A DNA stretch of 28,887 nt from JAAYHC01 sp964483175 (GTDB lineage Bacteria > Bacillota > UBA5301). The position numbers were made by a program, and so were the translations under genes. The notes beneath the pieces were generated by a model. It made no database searches. It worked only from the letters and a program-made list of their open reading frames with translations, and was not told where the DNA came from. Where the stretch lies: positions 1 through 28,887 of the forward strand of contig CAZAAT010000027.1 in the NCBI GenBank assembly GCA_964483175.1, read 5' to 3'. This document shows, in pieces, positions 15,636 through 23,382 of this stretch (position 1 is its first letter; each line of letters begins with the position of its first letter).

Positions 15636-16469
15636 ATGGCAGCACTGATTAGCATTGACAACCTTACGCATAGCTACCTAACTCGCAGTGGGGACCAAGT
15701 CGAAGCTTTGTGTGGAATTGACTTAACCATTGAGGCAGGTGAATTTCTGGCTATTGTCGGCCACAATGGTTCCGGCAAATCCACCCTGGCTAAACACCTC
15801 AATGCGCTGTTGCTGCCAACGTCGGGGAAGGTTTTGGTAGACGGATTGGATACGGCTGATCCGCAAAATCTATGGCAGGTTAGACAGCGGGTTGGGATGG
15901 TTTTTCAGAACCCTGACAATCAGATTGTCGCTACTACGGTTGAACAAGATGTAGCATTCGGGCCTGAAAACTTGGGGGTTGAGCCANNNNNNNNNNATGA
16001 AGCTCTAGTATCTGTGGGGATGGCGGATTACGCAGCACGGCCGCCTCACAATCTATCCGGAGGTCAAAAGCAAAGGGTCGCGATTGCCGGTGTGCTGGCG
16101 ATGCGGCCCAAATGCATTGTATTGGATGAGCCTACCGCGATGCTTGATCCGGTAGGCCGGGCTGAAGTCCTCCGCACAGTACAGGAGTTAAACCGCTCTG
16201 AGAAGATCACTGTGGTTTGGATCACTCACTTTATGAGCGAAGCTGCGGCCAGCGATCGGGTTTGTGTCATGGATCGCGGCCGGATTAGTCTGGAAGGTCC
16301 ACCTAAGCAGGTTTTCGCTAATGTTGAGAAGCTAAAGCAACTGCACTTAGATGTACCACAGGTTACTGAACTTGCGCATGTGCTCAAGAAAGCGGGAATG
16401 CCGGTTTCGGACGAAGTTCTGTGTAAGGAGGATTTGGTCGAGCAGTTGGTGCAGCAGTTAGTGGGGTAG
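15636..16469 (+). CDS. ecfA1: ECF transporter ATPase EcfA1 (interrupted by an assembly gap)
   Basis: An ABC ATPase of the group II ECF energising module, which powers several vitamin-binding S components. Walker A GHNGSGKST is at residues 42-50, the Q-loop in FQNPDNQIVATTV, the signature LSGGQKQRVAIAG, Walker B CIVLDEPTAMLD, and the H-loop in WITHFM. Ten N at 15987-15996 fall after VEP. The frame happens to be kept, but family sequence suggests about 22 bases are missing, which would give about 281 residues. The partner genes ecfA2 and ecfT follow directly, an arrangement conserved next to rplQ in Bacillota. Confidence 0.94.
   Translation: MAALISIDNLTHSYLTRSGDQVEALCGIDLTIEAGEFLAIVGHNGSGKSTLAKHLNALLLPTSGKVLVDGLDTADPQNLWQVRQRVGMVFQNPDNQIVATTVEQDVAFGPENLGVEPXXXXEALVSVGMADYAARPPHNLSGGQKQRVAIAGVLAMRPKCIVLDEPTAMLDPVGRAEVLRTVQELNRSEKITVVWITHFMSEAAASDRVCVMDRGRISLEGPPKQVFANVEKLKQLHLDVPQVTELAHVLKKAGMPVSDEVLCKEDLVEQLVQQLVG
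15987..15996. other. Assembly gap (10 N) inside ecfA1
   Basis: Ten unresolved bases between GAGCCA and ATGAAGCT. The flanking frame is consistent with a gap of 3n+1. EcfA1 relatives carry about seven more residues here than ten bases can encode, so the true gap is probably about 22 nt. Confidence 0.9.
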
Positions 16470-16475
16470 GAACTA

Positions 16476-17345
16476 ATGACAGGCGAGTTTGCAATTGTGG
16501 TTAAAAATTTGTCTTATACTTATAAGGCAAATACACCTTTGGCTAGTTCTGCTCTCCACGATATCAATTTAGAAATCTCCAAAGGTCAGTTTGTCGCGAT
16601 TATCGGCCAGACCGGATCCGGGAAATCCACTTTTGTGCAGCACCTGAATGGGTTGATCCCGACCTCCGCCGGCCATATTTGGATAGACGGAGAAGATATC
16701 GGGGCCAAAGGTTTTAACCTTAAAAATCTAAGACACAAGGTCGGTTTGGTTTTCCAGTATCCCGAACACCAGGTCTTTGAAGAAACGGTCTTTGCGGATA
16801 TTGCTTTTGGCCCAAAGAACCAGGGCTATACCGGTGCGGAGCTAGAACGGAAAGTGCGTACAGCAATGGAGCTAGTTAAACTGGACTTTGCTAGGTTTAA
16901 AGACCGTTCTCCGTTAGAGCTCAGTGGCGGTCAGTTGAGGCGGGTTGCCATAGCTGGGGTATTAGCGATGGAACCGAGCATCATGATTTTGGACGAGCCA
17001 ACCGCCGGGTTAGACCCGGAGACCAGGGATGAGATCCTCGAACAGATCGGTCGTTTGCATGAGCAAACGGGGATTACTGTTCTATTGGTCTCACACAGCA
17101 TGGAGGATGTTGCTAGACTGGCTGATTTGGTCGTAGTATTTAACCAGGGGACGGTAGCCCTCAAGGGTTCACCACGTGAACTATTTCAACATGAGGCGGA
17201 GTTGACCGCGATAGGCCTGGGCGTCCCGGAGGTGGTCCGGGTAATGCTCGGTTTAAAAGACAAGGGAATTGCTGTTGATACCCGAATTCTCTCGATTCAA
17301 GAGGCGGCAGACGAGATAATCCAGAGGTGGCGCAAGGATGCTTGA
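16476..17345 (+). CDS. ecfA2: ECF transporter ATPase EcfA2
   Basis: The 289-residue second ATPase of the ECF module. Walker A GQTGSGKST is at residues 44-52, Q-loop VFQYPEHQVFEETV, signature LSGGQLRRVAIAG, Walker B MILDEPTAGLDP and H-loop LLVSHSMED. It forms a heterodimer with EcfA1 that binds the EcfT coupling helices. Its last 8 bases overlap ecfT. Confidence 0.96.
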   Translation: MTGEFAIVVKNLSYTYKANTPLASSALHDINLEISKGQFVAIIGQTGSGKSTFVQHLNGLIPTSAGHIWIDGEDIGAKGFNLKNLRHKVGLVFQYPEHQVFEETVFADIAFGPKNQGYTGAELERKVRTAMELVKLDFARFKDRSPLELSGGQLRRVAIAGVLAMEPSIMILDEPTAGLDPETRDEILEQIGRLHEQTGITVLLVSHSMEDVARLADLVVVFNQGTVALKGSPRELFQHEAELTAIGLGVPEVVRVMLGLKDKGIAVDTRILSIQEAADEIIQRWRKDA

Positions 17346-18129
17346 TGGAATTACGCTCGGACAATATATCCCTGGCGAATCTATAGTTCACCGCTTGGAT
17401 CCGCGAACCAAGATTATTATCTCACTGCTCTTGATCATCTTGTTGTTCTTGGTGGACAGTTATGTGGGGTATCTTCTGGTTGGTTTGGGCATTATGGGGA
17501 TAATCGCCTTATCAGGCATGCCTTTTCGGTTTGTCCTGCGTGGCTTGCGTCCCTTGCGGATAATCCTGATTTTAACCTTTGTTCTGCACCTGTTCATGAA
17601 TGAGGGGCGTGAACTCGCTAGGCTGGGACCCTTGGTCATGACTTATGAAGGCCTGCACAGAGCCATTCTGATGACGGCTAGGTTATCTTTGTTGGTACTT
17701 GCTACTTCACTCTTGACCTTGACAACTTCGCCGATTCGGTTGACCGACGGGCTTGAGTCATTGTTAAACCCATTTAAGCGTTTTGGGATGCCCGCACATG
17801 AATTAGCGATGATGATGACCATCGCCCTCCGGTTTATTCCGACTCTCTTTGAAGAGACGGAGAAAATAATGAAGGCGCAGAAAGCCCGTGGAGCAGACTT
17901 CGAAAGCGGCAAATTAACTGAACGGGCGAAAAATTTGGTACCACTGTTGGTGCCGTTGTTTGTCAGCGCTTTTAGGCGGGCAGATGAATTGGCCATTGCG
18001 ATGGAAGCTCGCTGTTATCGCGGGGGCGAAGGAAGAACCAAGTTGCGGCAACTTGAGATGGAATCAACCGACTATTGGTCTTTGACAATTGTTTGCGTTG
18101 TTAGTCTGGTGTTAGCGGTGTTGTTTTAG
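17338..18129 (+). CDS. ecfT: ECF transporter transmembrane component EcfT
   Basis: A 263-residue membrane protein with about five to six hydrophobic helices. The coupling-helix motifs that contact the two ATPases are visible: KARGADF (about residues 180-186) and MEARCYRGG (about residues 222-230). No substrate-binding S component is encoded in the window, consistent with a shared (group II) module whose S proteins lie elsewhere. It overlaps ecfA2 by 8 nt and ends just before truA. Confidence 0.96.
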   Translation: MLDGITLGQYIPGESIVHRLDPRTKIIISLLLIILLFLVDSYVGYLLVGLGIMGIIALSGMPFRFVLRGLRPLRIILILTFVLHLFMNEGRELARLGPLVMTYEGLHRAILMTARLSLLVLATSLLTLTTSPIRLTDGLESLLNPFKRFGMPAHELAMMMTIALRFIPTLFEETEKIMKAQKARGADFESGKLTERAKNLVPLLVPLFVSAFRRADELAIAMEARCYRGGEGRTKLRQLEMESTDYWSLTIVCVVSLVLAVLF

Positions 18130-18131
18130 TT

Positions 18132-18911
18132 ATGCCAAATATTAAATTGGTTATCACCTATGATGGCACCGAATATCACGGCTTTCAGATTCAACCTGGC
18201 GGAATCCGAACCATTCAGGGAGTTTTGGAAGAAACGATAGCTTCTTTGGCCGGGGAAACGGTGAGGGTTATCGGATCGGGCCGGACTGATTCCGGGGTGC
18301 ATGCTTTAGCACAGGTGGTTAATTTTTCGACTGCCAGTTCGATCCCACCTGAACGGTGGGTCATTGCCCTGAACAATAAATTACCCCAGGATATCCGGGT
18401 GCTCGAAGCGGCCCTGGTGCCTGAGGACTTTCATGCCCGGTATAGAGCCCGCGCCAAGAGTTACCGCTATTTAATCGGGGTCGCTCCGCAGCCGAATCCG
18501 GCGCTAATCCGGTATACTTGGTGGATAGGGCAGCCCTTGGATCTGCCCAAGATGTCGGAGGCGGCAACGTATCTGTTGGGAAAGCAGGACTTTGCCTCTT
18601 TTCAGACGGCCGGTAGTTCTGCCCAGACTTCGGTTAGGACGATCTATCAATCACAGTTTCGCTTGTTGTCTGGGTTTTCAGGGCTGATGGAACCAGAATG
18701 CTCTGCTGCAGGCCAAATAGTGGCCTATGACATTACCGCTGATGGCTTTTTATATAATATGGTTCGTAATATTGTGGGACTCCTTCATCGTGTTGGCAGA
18801 GGCCAAGTACAGCCGGATGAGGTAAAAGCTATTATCAGGGCCCGGGATAGGTCCTGTGTTGGCAGGCTCGCTCCCCCACAGGGCCTCTGGTTAACGAAGG
18901 TCTGGTATTAG
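18132..18911 (+). CDS. truA: tRNA pseudouridine synthase A (positions 38-40)
   Basis: A 259-residue enzyme making pseudouridine at positions 38-40 of the tRNA anticodon stem. The catalytic aspartate is D53 in the motif GSGRTDSGVHA; YHGFQIQP near the N-terminus and GFLYNMVRNIVG in the C-terminal half are also diagnostic. The start follows the ecfT stop by two bases, in the conserved order ecfT-truA-rplM-rpsI. No terminator follows; a fresh promoter lies just downstream. Confidence 0.96.
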   Translation: MPNIKLVITYDGTEYHGFQIQPGGIRTIQGVLEETIASLAGETVRVIGSGRTDSGVHALAQVVNFSTASSIPPERWVIALNNKLPQDIRVLEAALVPEDFHARYRARAKSYRYLIGVAPQPNPALIRYTWWIGQPLDLPKMSEAATYLLGKQDFASFQTAGSSAQTSVRTIYQSQFRLLSGFSGLMEPECSAAGQIVAYDITADGFLYNMVRNIVGLLHRVGRGQVQPDEVKAIIRARDRSCVGRLAPPQGLWLTKVWY

Positions 18912-18917
18912 CAAAGC

Positions 18918-18947
18918 TTGACACTATATCCACCAATATATTAAAAT
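18918..18947 (+). promoter_or_regulatory. Sigma-A-type promoter for rplM-rpsI
   Basis: A perfect -35 box TTGACA (18918-18923) and a -10 box TAAAAT (18942-18947) are separated by 18 nt, directly after truA and about 35 nt before the rplM start. This should give the rplM-rpsI pair transcription of its own on top of any read-through. Confidence 0.75.
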
Positions 18948-18980
18948 AACCTAGTGGTTTAAAGGAGGGAAACAGGCATC

Positions 18981-19424
18981 GTGAAAACTACCTATATGGC
19001 CAAACCCAGTGAAGTGCAGCGCAAGTGGTATGTTGTTGATGCAGAGGGTAAAACCTTGGGCCGCTTGGCAGCAAGGGTGGCTTCGATTTTACGGGGCAAG
19101 CACAAGCCAACATATACCCCCCATGTTGACACTGGCGATCATGTCATTATCATTAATGCGGACAAAGTTGTCTTAACGGGGAGAAAAGCCTCGCAAAAGA
19201 TGGTCTATACGCACAGTCAGTACCCTGGCGGGTTGAAAGTAAAACCCTATGGTCAATTGCTGGCGGAAAACCCGGAGAAAGCACTCAGAAGAACGATTAA
19301 GGGCATGTTGCCTCATAATCGGCTGGGTCGGCAGATGGCAAAAAAGCTATTCATCTATCCCGGTACAGATCATCCACATGCAGCACAGAAACCGGAAGTG
19401 CTACCGCTTTCTGATGTTGAATAA
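18981..19424 (+). CDS. rplM: 50S ribosomal protein L13
   Basis: A 147-residue L13 with GTG start behind AAAGGAGGG (18961-18969). Conserved features: KWYVVDAEGKTLGRLAARVA, HVDTGDHVIIINADKVVLTG and the motif MLPHNRLGRQMAKKLFIYPG (about residues 111-130). It is an early 50S assembly protein. It is paired with rpsI as in nearly all bacteria. Confidence 0.97.
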   Translation: MKTTYMAKPSEVQRKWYVVDAEGKTLGRLAARVASILRGKHKPTYTPHVDTGDHVIIINADKVVLTGRKASQKMVYTHSQYPGGLKVKPYGQLLAENPEKALRRTIKGMLPHNRLGRQMAKKLFIYPGTDHPHAAQKPEVLPLSDVE

Positions 19425-19470
19425 TCTTTAGATTTAAAATTGTTAACCCTTCACGGGAGGAGGCGATAAG

Positions 19471-19863
19471 GTGGCTGGACACGTTGCAATGGCTACTGGT
19501 CGGCGCAAGACATCTGTTGCCCGTGTGCGTTTAGTACAGGGTGGCGGTAAAGTGATTGTTAATGGTCGTGAATTAAGTCAGTACTTCGGCCGGCCGGTAT
19601 TGGAGACTCTGGTTAAAGAACCTCTCGAAAAGACCGGTACAATCGGACAGTACGATGTGTTGGTAAATGTTTATGGTGGGGGTCTTTCTGGACAGGCAGG
19701 TGCAATCAGGATGGGAATTGCCCGGGCGTTAGAAGTTGTTGATCCGGAAATGCGCCCGACATTGAAGCAAGCGGGTATGTTGAGCCGTGACCCACGCGCG
19801 AAAGAGCGTAAAAAATATGGACTTAAAAAGGCTCGCAAGGCACCACAGTTCTCCAAGCGTTAA
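19471..19863 (+). CDS. rpsI: 30S ribosomal protein S9
   Basis: A 130-residue S9, GTG start behind GGGAGGAGG (19455-19463). ATGRRKTSVARVRL near the N-terminus, GGGLSGQAGAIRMGIARAL, and the C-terminal ERKKYGLKKARKAPQFSKR, whose last arginine reaches P-site tRNA. An alternative start at ATG 19489 would give the shorter MATGRRK form; the GTG is better placed for the binding site. An intrinsic terminator follows. Confidence 0.96.
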   Translation: MAGHVAMATGRRKTSVARVRLVQGGGKVIVNGRELSQYFGRPVLETLVKEPLEKTGTIGQYDVLVNVYGGGLSGQAGAIRMGIARALEVVDPEMRPTLKQAGMLSRDPRAKERKKYGLKKARKAPQFSKR

Positions 19864-19881
19864 TAAATCACCATGCTGTTT

Positions 19882-19910
19882 ACCCCTGATTCAAAGATCG
19901 GGGGTTTTTT
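19882..19910 (+). terminator. Intrinsic terminator after rpsI
   Basis: ACCCCTGAT (19882-19890) pairs with ATCGGGGGT (19897-19905) as a 9-bp stem with one G-U pair and a 6-nt loop; with the T at 19905, six Ts run to 19910. This closes the ribosomal/ECF transcription unit and marks the border to the accessory region. Confidence 0.9.
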
Positions 19911-19992
19911 CATGTAGGGAATTGGGCATAAAATGGGGAAAGACGAGAAGGAGCCCTATTAAAGTCCACCCTGCCAGCGTGGAGGTGATTAG

Positions 19993-21222
19993 GTGCCGTT
20001 AACCGTTGAGCAATTATTAGAAACCGATATTTTGGCTGGAGCTACCGTAATAGCTGGAGCTAAAGGACTTAGCAATCCTATTCGCTGGGTTCACATTTGT
20101 GAATTGCCGTCGGCCGGAGAACGTTTATTAGGCAATGAACTGGTCTTAACTACCGGTCAGGTTCTCAGATCGCGCTCTGATCGGATCGAATTTATCCAAA
20201 ACTTGGCCCTGGCCAAAATAGCCGCCTTGGTTCTCTTTCCCGATTCGGGAGGGCGAAAAGTACCCAGTTATTGGACGGAATTGGCTGATGAATGGTCGAT
20301 CCCGGTGCTGCTGGCGCCACCGGGCAGTTCATATGTCCGGGTCTGTGAAGAAGCCAATCTCTTACTGCAAGTGGAGGTCGCCAAAGAGAGTAGTTGGCGA
20401 ATGCTCAGATCTGAACCCCTAATTACTACGCGGGTTATGGCCTATTTTCAGGATATCCTTTCCGGAGAAATAGCCGGTAGAGGTGTTGTCGAGTTGGCCT
20501 CGGATCGGCTTGGGTTACCGTCTGGTAGTCGATATAGCGTGCTTATCTTCAACTACCGCCGCAAATGGCGCGAGGACGACCTGCACGAGACGATTGCTGC
20601 GGTCATCAACATTCTCAGTGATTCCAGTTTGCCGGCCTGGTGTATCCCGGCTGACTTTTGGCATAACCGCATTGCGATTGTCGTCAGCGTCGGAGATGAA
20701 GACACTCCAGAAAAATTAAGGCAAGTCGCATCCGTGATCAACTCGCGTTTGGAACAAAGGTTTCCTAAACACCGGGCTGGTCGGATCGGGATTGGTCGGG
20801 CTTATCCGATTTATGAATTACCGAAAAGTTATCGCGAGGCCCGTCAAGCCAGCGAGGGACCTCGATTTCAGGAGCAAACAACCCCGTTTATCCAACATTT
20901 TCGAGATTTAGGATTATACCGTTTGTTGTATGCGGTTGAAGATAAACGAGAGCTGGTTGCTTTTTATCGGGAGAGTATCGCCCCGTTGGTTGAGCATGAT
21001 CGAACCTATAAACACGAATTATTGCGGACTTTAGAGGTCTATTTCCAATATGAAGGAAACCTGACAGAAACTGCCGCAGCCTTATATATCCATCGGCATA
21101 CCTTGCGTTATCGTTTACAGCGGGTGGAACAATTAACCGGCTTGAAGTTAAAAAAATTTGAGGAGCGCCTGACACTACTCTTGGGTTTGATGATCTGGCG
21201 GATGTTAGAGCGGAGAAACTGA
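19993..21222 (+). CDS. PucR-family transcriptional regulator
   Basis: A 409-residue regulator. The N-terminal PucR domain (LTVEQLLETDILAGATVIAGAKGLSNPIRWVHICE, residues 3-37) is typical of purine-catabolism-type regulators, the middle resembles the CdaR GGDEF-like domain, and the C-terminal HTH_30 region (LLRTLEVYFQYEGNLTETAAALYIHRHTLRYRLQRVEQLTG, about residues 340-380) binds DNA. GTG 19993 is supported by GGAGGTGAT (19981-19989). It lies immediately upstream of an ABC importer and an amidohydrolase on the same strand and probably controls them in response to their substrate. The effector is unknown, and purines should not be assumed. Confidence 0.9.
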   Translation: MPLTVEQLLETDILAGATVIAGAKGLSNPIRWVHICELPSAGERLLGNELVLTTGQVLRSRSDRIEFIQNLALAKIAALVLFPDSGGRKVPSYWTELADEWSIPVLLAPPGSSYVRVCEEANLLLQVEVAKESSWRMLRSEPLITTRVMAYFQDILSGEIAGRGVVELASDRLGLPSGSRYSVLIFNYRRKWREDDLHETIAAVINILSDSSLPAWCIPADFWHNRIAIVVSVGDEDTPEKLRQVASVINSRLEQRFPKHRAGRIGIGRAYPIYELPKSYREARQASEGPRFQEQTTPFIQHFRDLGLYRLLYAVEDKRELVAFYRESIAPLVEHDRTYKHELLRTLEVYFQYEGNLTETAAALYIHRHTLRYRLQRVEQLTGLKLKKFEERLTLLLGLMIWRMLERRN

Positions 21223-21271
21223 GGTGTTCCTTGTACAAATGGCTAAAATGTGCCCATCAATTTTATCCATT

Positions 21272-21306
21272 TTGACAAAGAGTTTACGCTATTGGAATGA
21301 TATAAT
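21272..21306 (+). promoter_or_regulatory. Extended -10 promoter upstream of the ABC importer
   Basis: TGATATAAT (21298-21306) is a perfect extended -10 element. A perfect TTGACA lies at 21272-21277, but the 23-nt spacer is too long for normal sigma-A use, so the extended -10 probably carries recognition, or an activator such as the adjacent PucR protein compensates. Transcription would start near 21313, about 195 nt before the importer gene. Confidence 0.65.
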
Positions 21307-21408
21307 AGGCAAAGGGAGCAATTTCAAGCGTTAGTCATTTTTGCTGATAGATTGGGGATTTGTTTAGCAGGATATTCGGATATTCCTGAATTACAATCTT
21401 TTCTATTT

Positions 21409-21431
21409 TTGTGCTTTAAGCACAATTTTTT
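21409..21431 (+). terminator. Terminator-like hairpin 1 in the importer leader
   Basis: TTGTGC (21409-21414) and GCACAA (21420-21425) form a stem with a 5-nt loop, followed by six Ts (21426-21431). The left side also has a T-rich run, so on the opposite strand it lacks only the ideal tract. The stem is short. Confidence 0.55.
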
Positions 21432-21432
21432 C

Positions 21433-21465
21433 CCCTGAGAACAAGGCGCTCCCAGGGTTTTTTTT
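21433..21465 (+). terminator. Terminator-like hairpin 2 in the importer leader
   Basis: CCCTG (21433-21437) pairs with CAGGG (21453-21457), with a further GA/TC pairing inside one mismatch, followed by eight Ts (21458-21465). Placed 45 nt before the importer start and downstream of the only good promoter, it must be read through or switched off for the operon to be expressed. Confidence 0.65.
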
Positions 21466-21509
21466 GCCCTTATGAAATTCACTCAAATCTGGTATAGGAG
21501 GCTTTACTG

Positions 21510-22514
21510 ATGAAGATTACCCGTACTTTGGTTATCTGTATGGTGGTGCTATCTTTTTTCGTAGTTAGTTCGCTGACTTTTGCAGCCGAAAAAGCGTATA
21601 TTGTTGGATCGAGCTGGTATGGGCATGCACCGGCTTGGGTGGCAATTGAAAAAGGCTTTTTTGCCGAGGTGGGATTTGACGCCGAGTATCGATTTGTCGC
21701 CAGTAGCACGGATCGTTTAACAGCCGTTTCAACCGCTAGTGCGCTCTTTGGCAGCATTGGTGAACTGGCCATGATTACGGCGATGGCTCAGGGCAATGAC
21801 CGGTTCTACTTGGTTGGCAGTCAGGATATCGCCCCCGGATATGAGGGGATCGTGGCCCAGGAATGGATTAAGTCGATCAAGGATTTGAAAGGGAAAAGAG
21901 TTGCTGTTCAGTTTGCCTCAAGCTGTGATCTGACTTTACACTTGTTGGCCAAGGAGCATGGCCTTGATTCTTATCGCGATATGCAGCTGATTAATATGAG
22001 TTATGGGGAGATGTACCCAGCGTTCGTCAACGGAAATATCGACGCCGCGGTAATCTGGGAACCAACTTTTTCGACCTTGCAGCAGTTGCCTGGCGCTCAT
22101 GTGCTGGGTAAGGACACTGATACGGAGATTTACCGGAGATTTAAGACGATGACCGGCCCGGATGTCTTGGTGATGAACAAAGCTTTTGTGGACAAAAATC
22201 CGGATAAGGCTAAGGCCTTCATGACCGCCTATTTCAAAGGAGTTCAGTTTGTCATCGATCACCCGGAGGAGTCAGCCAGGATCATTAAGGCCAAGTATAT
22301 TCCGGAACAAACCGAGGAGCAGATTTTGGACGGACTGAAAGGCTTTGTTTGGCTTACTGCCAGCGACCAACATAAGCAAGTAATGACCGATCAGGGACTC
22401 TTCGGGCAGATGGAGTTTGTCATTAAATTCATGAAAGATACCGCGAAAAAGATTTACCGTGAGCCGAAATTTAGAAACTGGGTTAGGATGGACATAATTC
22501 CGTCTGACCTATAA
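21510..22514 (+). CDS. NitT/TauT-type ABC transporter substrate-binding protein
   Basis: A 334-residue exported protein with a signal peptide (MKITR, hydrophobic core to about residue 25, likely cleavage after TFA) and the SsuA/THI5-like (NMT1 superfamily) binding fold: GSSWYGHAPAWVAIEKGFF near the N-terminus, LKGKRVAVQFASSCDLTLHLLA (about residues 126-147) and GNIDAAVIWEPTF. Relatives bind nitrate, sulfonates, pyrimidines or other small molecules, so the ligand cannot be named. No lipobox is seen (LVIC lacks the small residue before Cys), unusual for a binding protein in a monoderm. TAGGAGG (21495-21501) precedes the ATG. First gene of a three-gene importer operon. Confidence 0.9.
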   Translation: MKITRTLVICMVVLSFFVVSSLTFAAEKAYIVGSSWYGHAPAWVAIEKGFFAEVGFDAEYRFVASSTDRLTAVSTASALFGSIGELAMITAMAQGNDRFYLVGSQDIAPGYEGIVAQEWIKSIKDLKGKRVAVQFASSCDLTLHLLAKEHGLDSYRDMQLINMSYGEMYPAFVNGNIDAAVIWEPTFSTLQQLPGAHVLGKDTDTEIYRRFKTMTGPDVLVMNKAFVDKNPDKAKAFMTAYFKGVQFVIDHPEESARIIKAKYIPEQTEEQILDGLKGFVWLTASDQHKQVMTDQGLFGQMEFVIKFMKDTAKKIYREPKFRNWVRMDIIPSDL

Positions 22515-22526
22515 GGAGGTCAACGT

Positions 22527-23378
22527 ATGTCAGTAGACTTAGAATCGGCTAAATTAGCCGCCGAGATACCGGCAACAAGACGAGTAGAGCTATCTGATTT
22601 GCCATCAGGTCATAAGATTGGGCGCCATAAAAACTTGGTAATCAGCATCATTTCGGTACTGGTGTTTGTCACTCTGTGGGAGACAGTGGGCAGATTAGGG
22701 CTGATTAGTCCGGTCTTCTTGCCAACCCCGTCGATGATTTTTCAGGAAGGGGTCATGCTATTCCAACATGGGATCATCCAAGCGGACATCCTGGCTTCTA
22801 CCCGCAGAGTGCTCATCGGATTCGGGATTTCAGCGTTGCTAGCGATCCCCTTGGGGCTGTTGATGGGCACCTCAGAAGTGCTCAAGGCCATCTTTGACCC
22901 GATTTTGTCGATTATTAGGCCCTTGCCGGCGATGTCCTGGATACCGCTTTCGATGTTATGGTTGGGCATCGGTGAGTCGCAAAAATATGCGATTGTCTTT
23001 ATGGGTGCGTTTGCCCCACTATTGGTGTATGTGATCGATGCTACCCGCCGGATTGACCCTGTGATCATTAAAGCAGCGAAAAATCTGGGCGCTGGTAGGC
23101 TTCAGATCATGAAAGAGGTTATCTTACCGGGCGCCTTACCCAACATCCTCAGTGGGCTGAAAGTGGTCTTAGCCGTAGCTTGGACCTGTATTATCAGTGC
23201 CGAGATGGTCGGGGCCAGTAATGGTCTTGGTTTTAGGATTTGGAACGCTAAAGACTGGAATAACACGCCACAGGTGTTGCTCGGAATGGTCGGGATTAGT
23301 GTAACTGTTTTGACCATCGACGTACTCTTTAAGAGATTGGAAAAACGACTGATTCCGTGGGAACGCAGCAGGAGGTGA
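22527..23378 (+). CDS. NitT/TauT-type ABC transporter permease
   Basis: A 283-residue SsuC/TauC-like permease with a roughly 35-residue hydrophilic N-terminal extension, about six membrane helices, and the ATPase-contacting EAA loop (AAKNLGAGRLQIMKEVILPGALPNILSGL, about residues 184-212). It forms the channel through which the bound solute enters. ATAAGGAGG precedes the ATG; the ATPase gene follows after four bases. Confidence 0.93.
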   Translation: MSVDLESAKLAAEIPATRRVELSDLPSGHKIGRHKNLVISIISVLVFVTLWETVGRLGLISPVFLPTPSMIFQEGVMLFQHGIIQADILASTRRVLIGFGISALLAIPLGLLMGTSEVLKAIFDPILSIIRPLPAMSWIPLSMLWLGIGESQKYAIVFMGAFAPLLVYVIDATRRIDPVIIKAAKNLGAGRLQIMKEVILPGALPNILSGLKVVLAVAWTCIISAEMVGASNGLGFRIWNAKDWNNTPQVLLGMVGISVTVLTIDVLFKRLEKRLIPWERSRR

Positions 23379-23382
23379 TCGG

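Larger units (their letters stand above)
21313..21509 (+). promoter_or_regulatory. Structured leader of the ABC importer operon, candidate attenuator/riboswitch
   Basis: Non-coding stretch between the promoter and the binding-protein gene. It contains a hairpin with arms CAGGATAT and ATATTCCTG (21368-21388), then two terminator-like hairpins (21409-21431 and 21433-21465). Alternative pairings exist: GGGAGC (21314-21319) with GCTCCC (21448-21453), and GGGGA (21354-21358) with TCCCC (21431-21435); both would compete with the second terminator stem. I do not recognise a known riboswitch class. Regulation by conditional termination is inferred from the layout only. Confidence 0.5.

Noticed and set aside
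21272..21306. TTGACA and TATAAT as a standard sigma-A promoter
   Set aside because: The 23-nt spacer is too long; kept instead as an extended -10 promoter, with the -35 box of doubtful use.
21432..21457. TPP riboswitch suggested by CCCCTGAGA near an NMT1-type binding protein
   Set aside because: Only the CTGAGA-like string is present; the other conserved TPP segments (the ACC...GATCTGG-type half) are missing.
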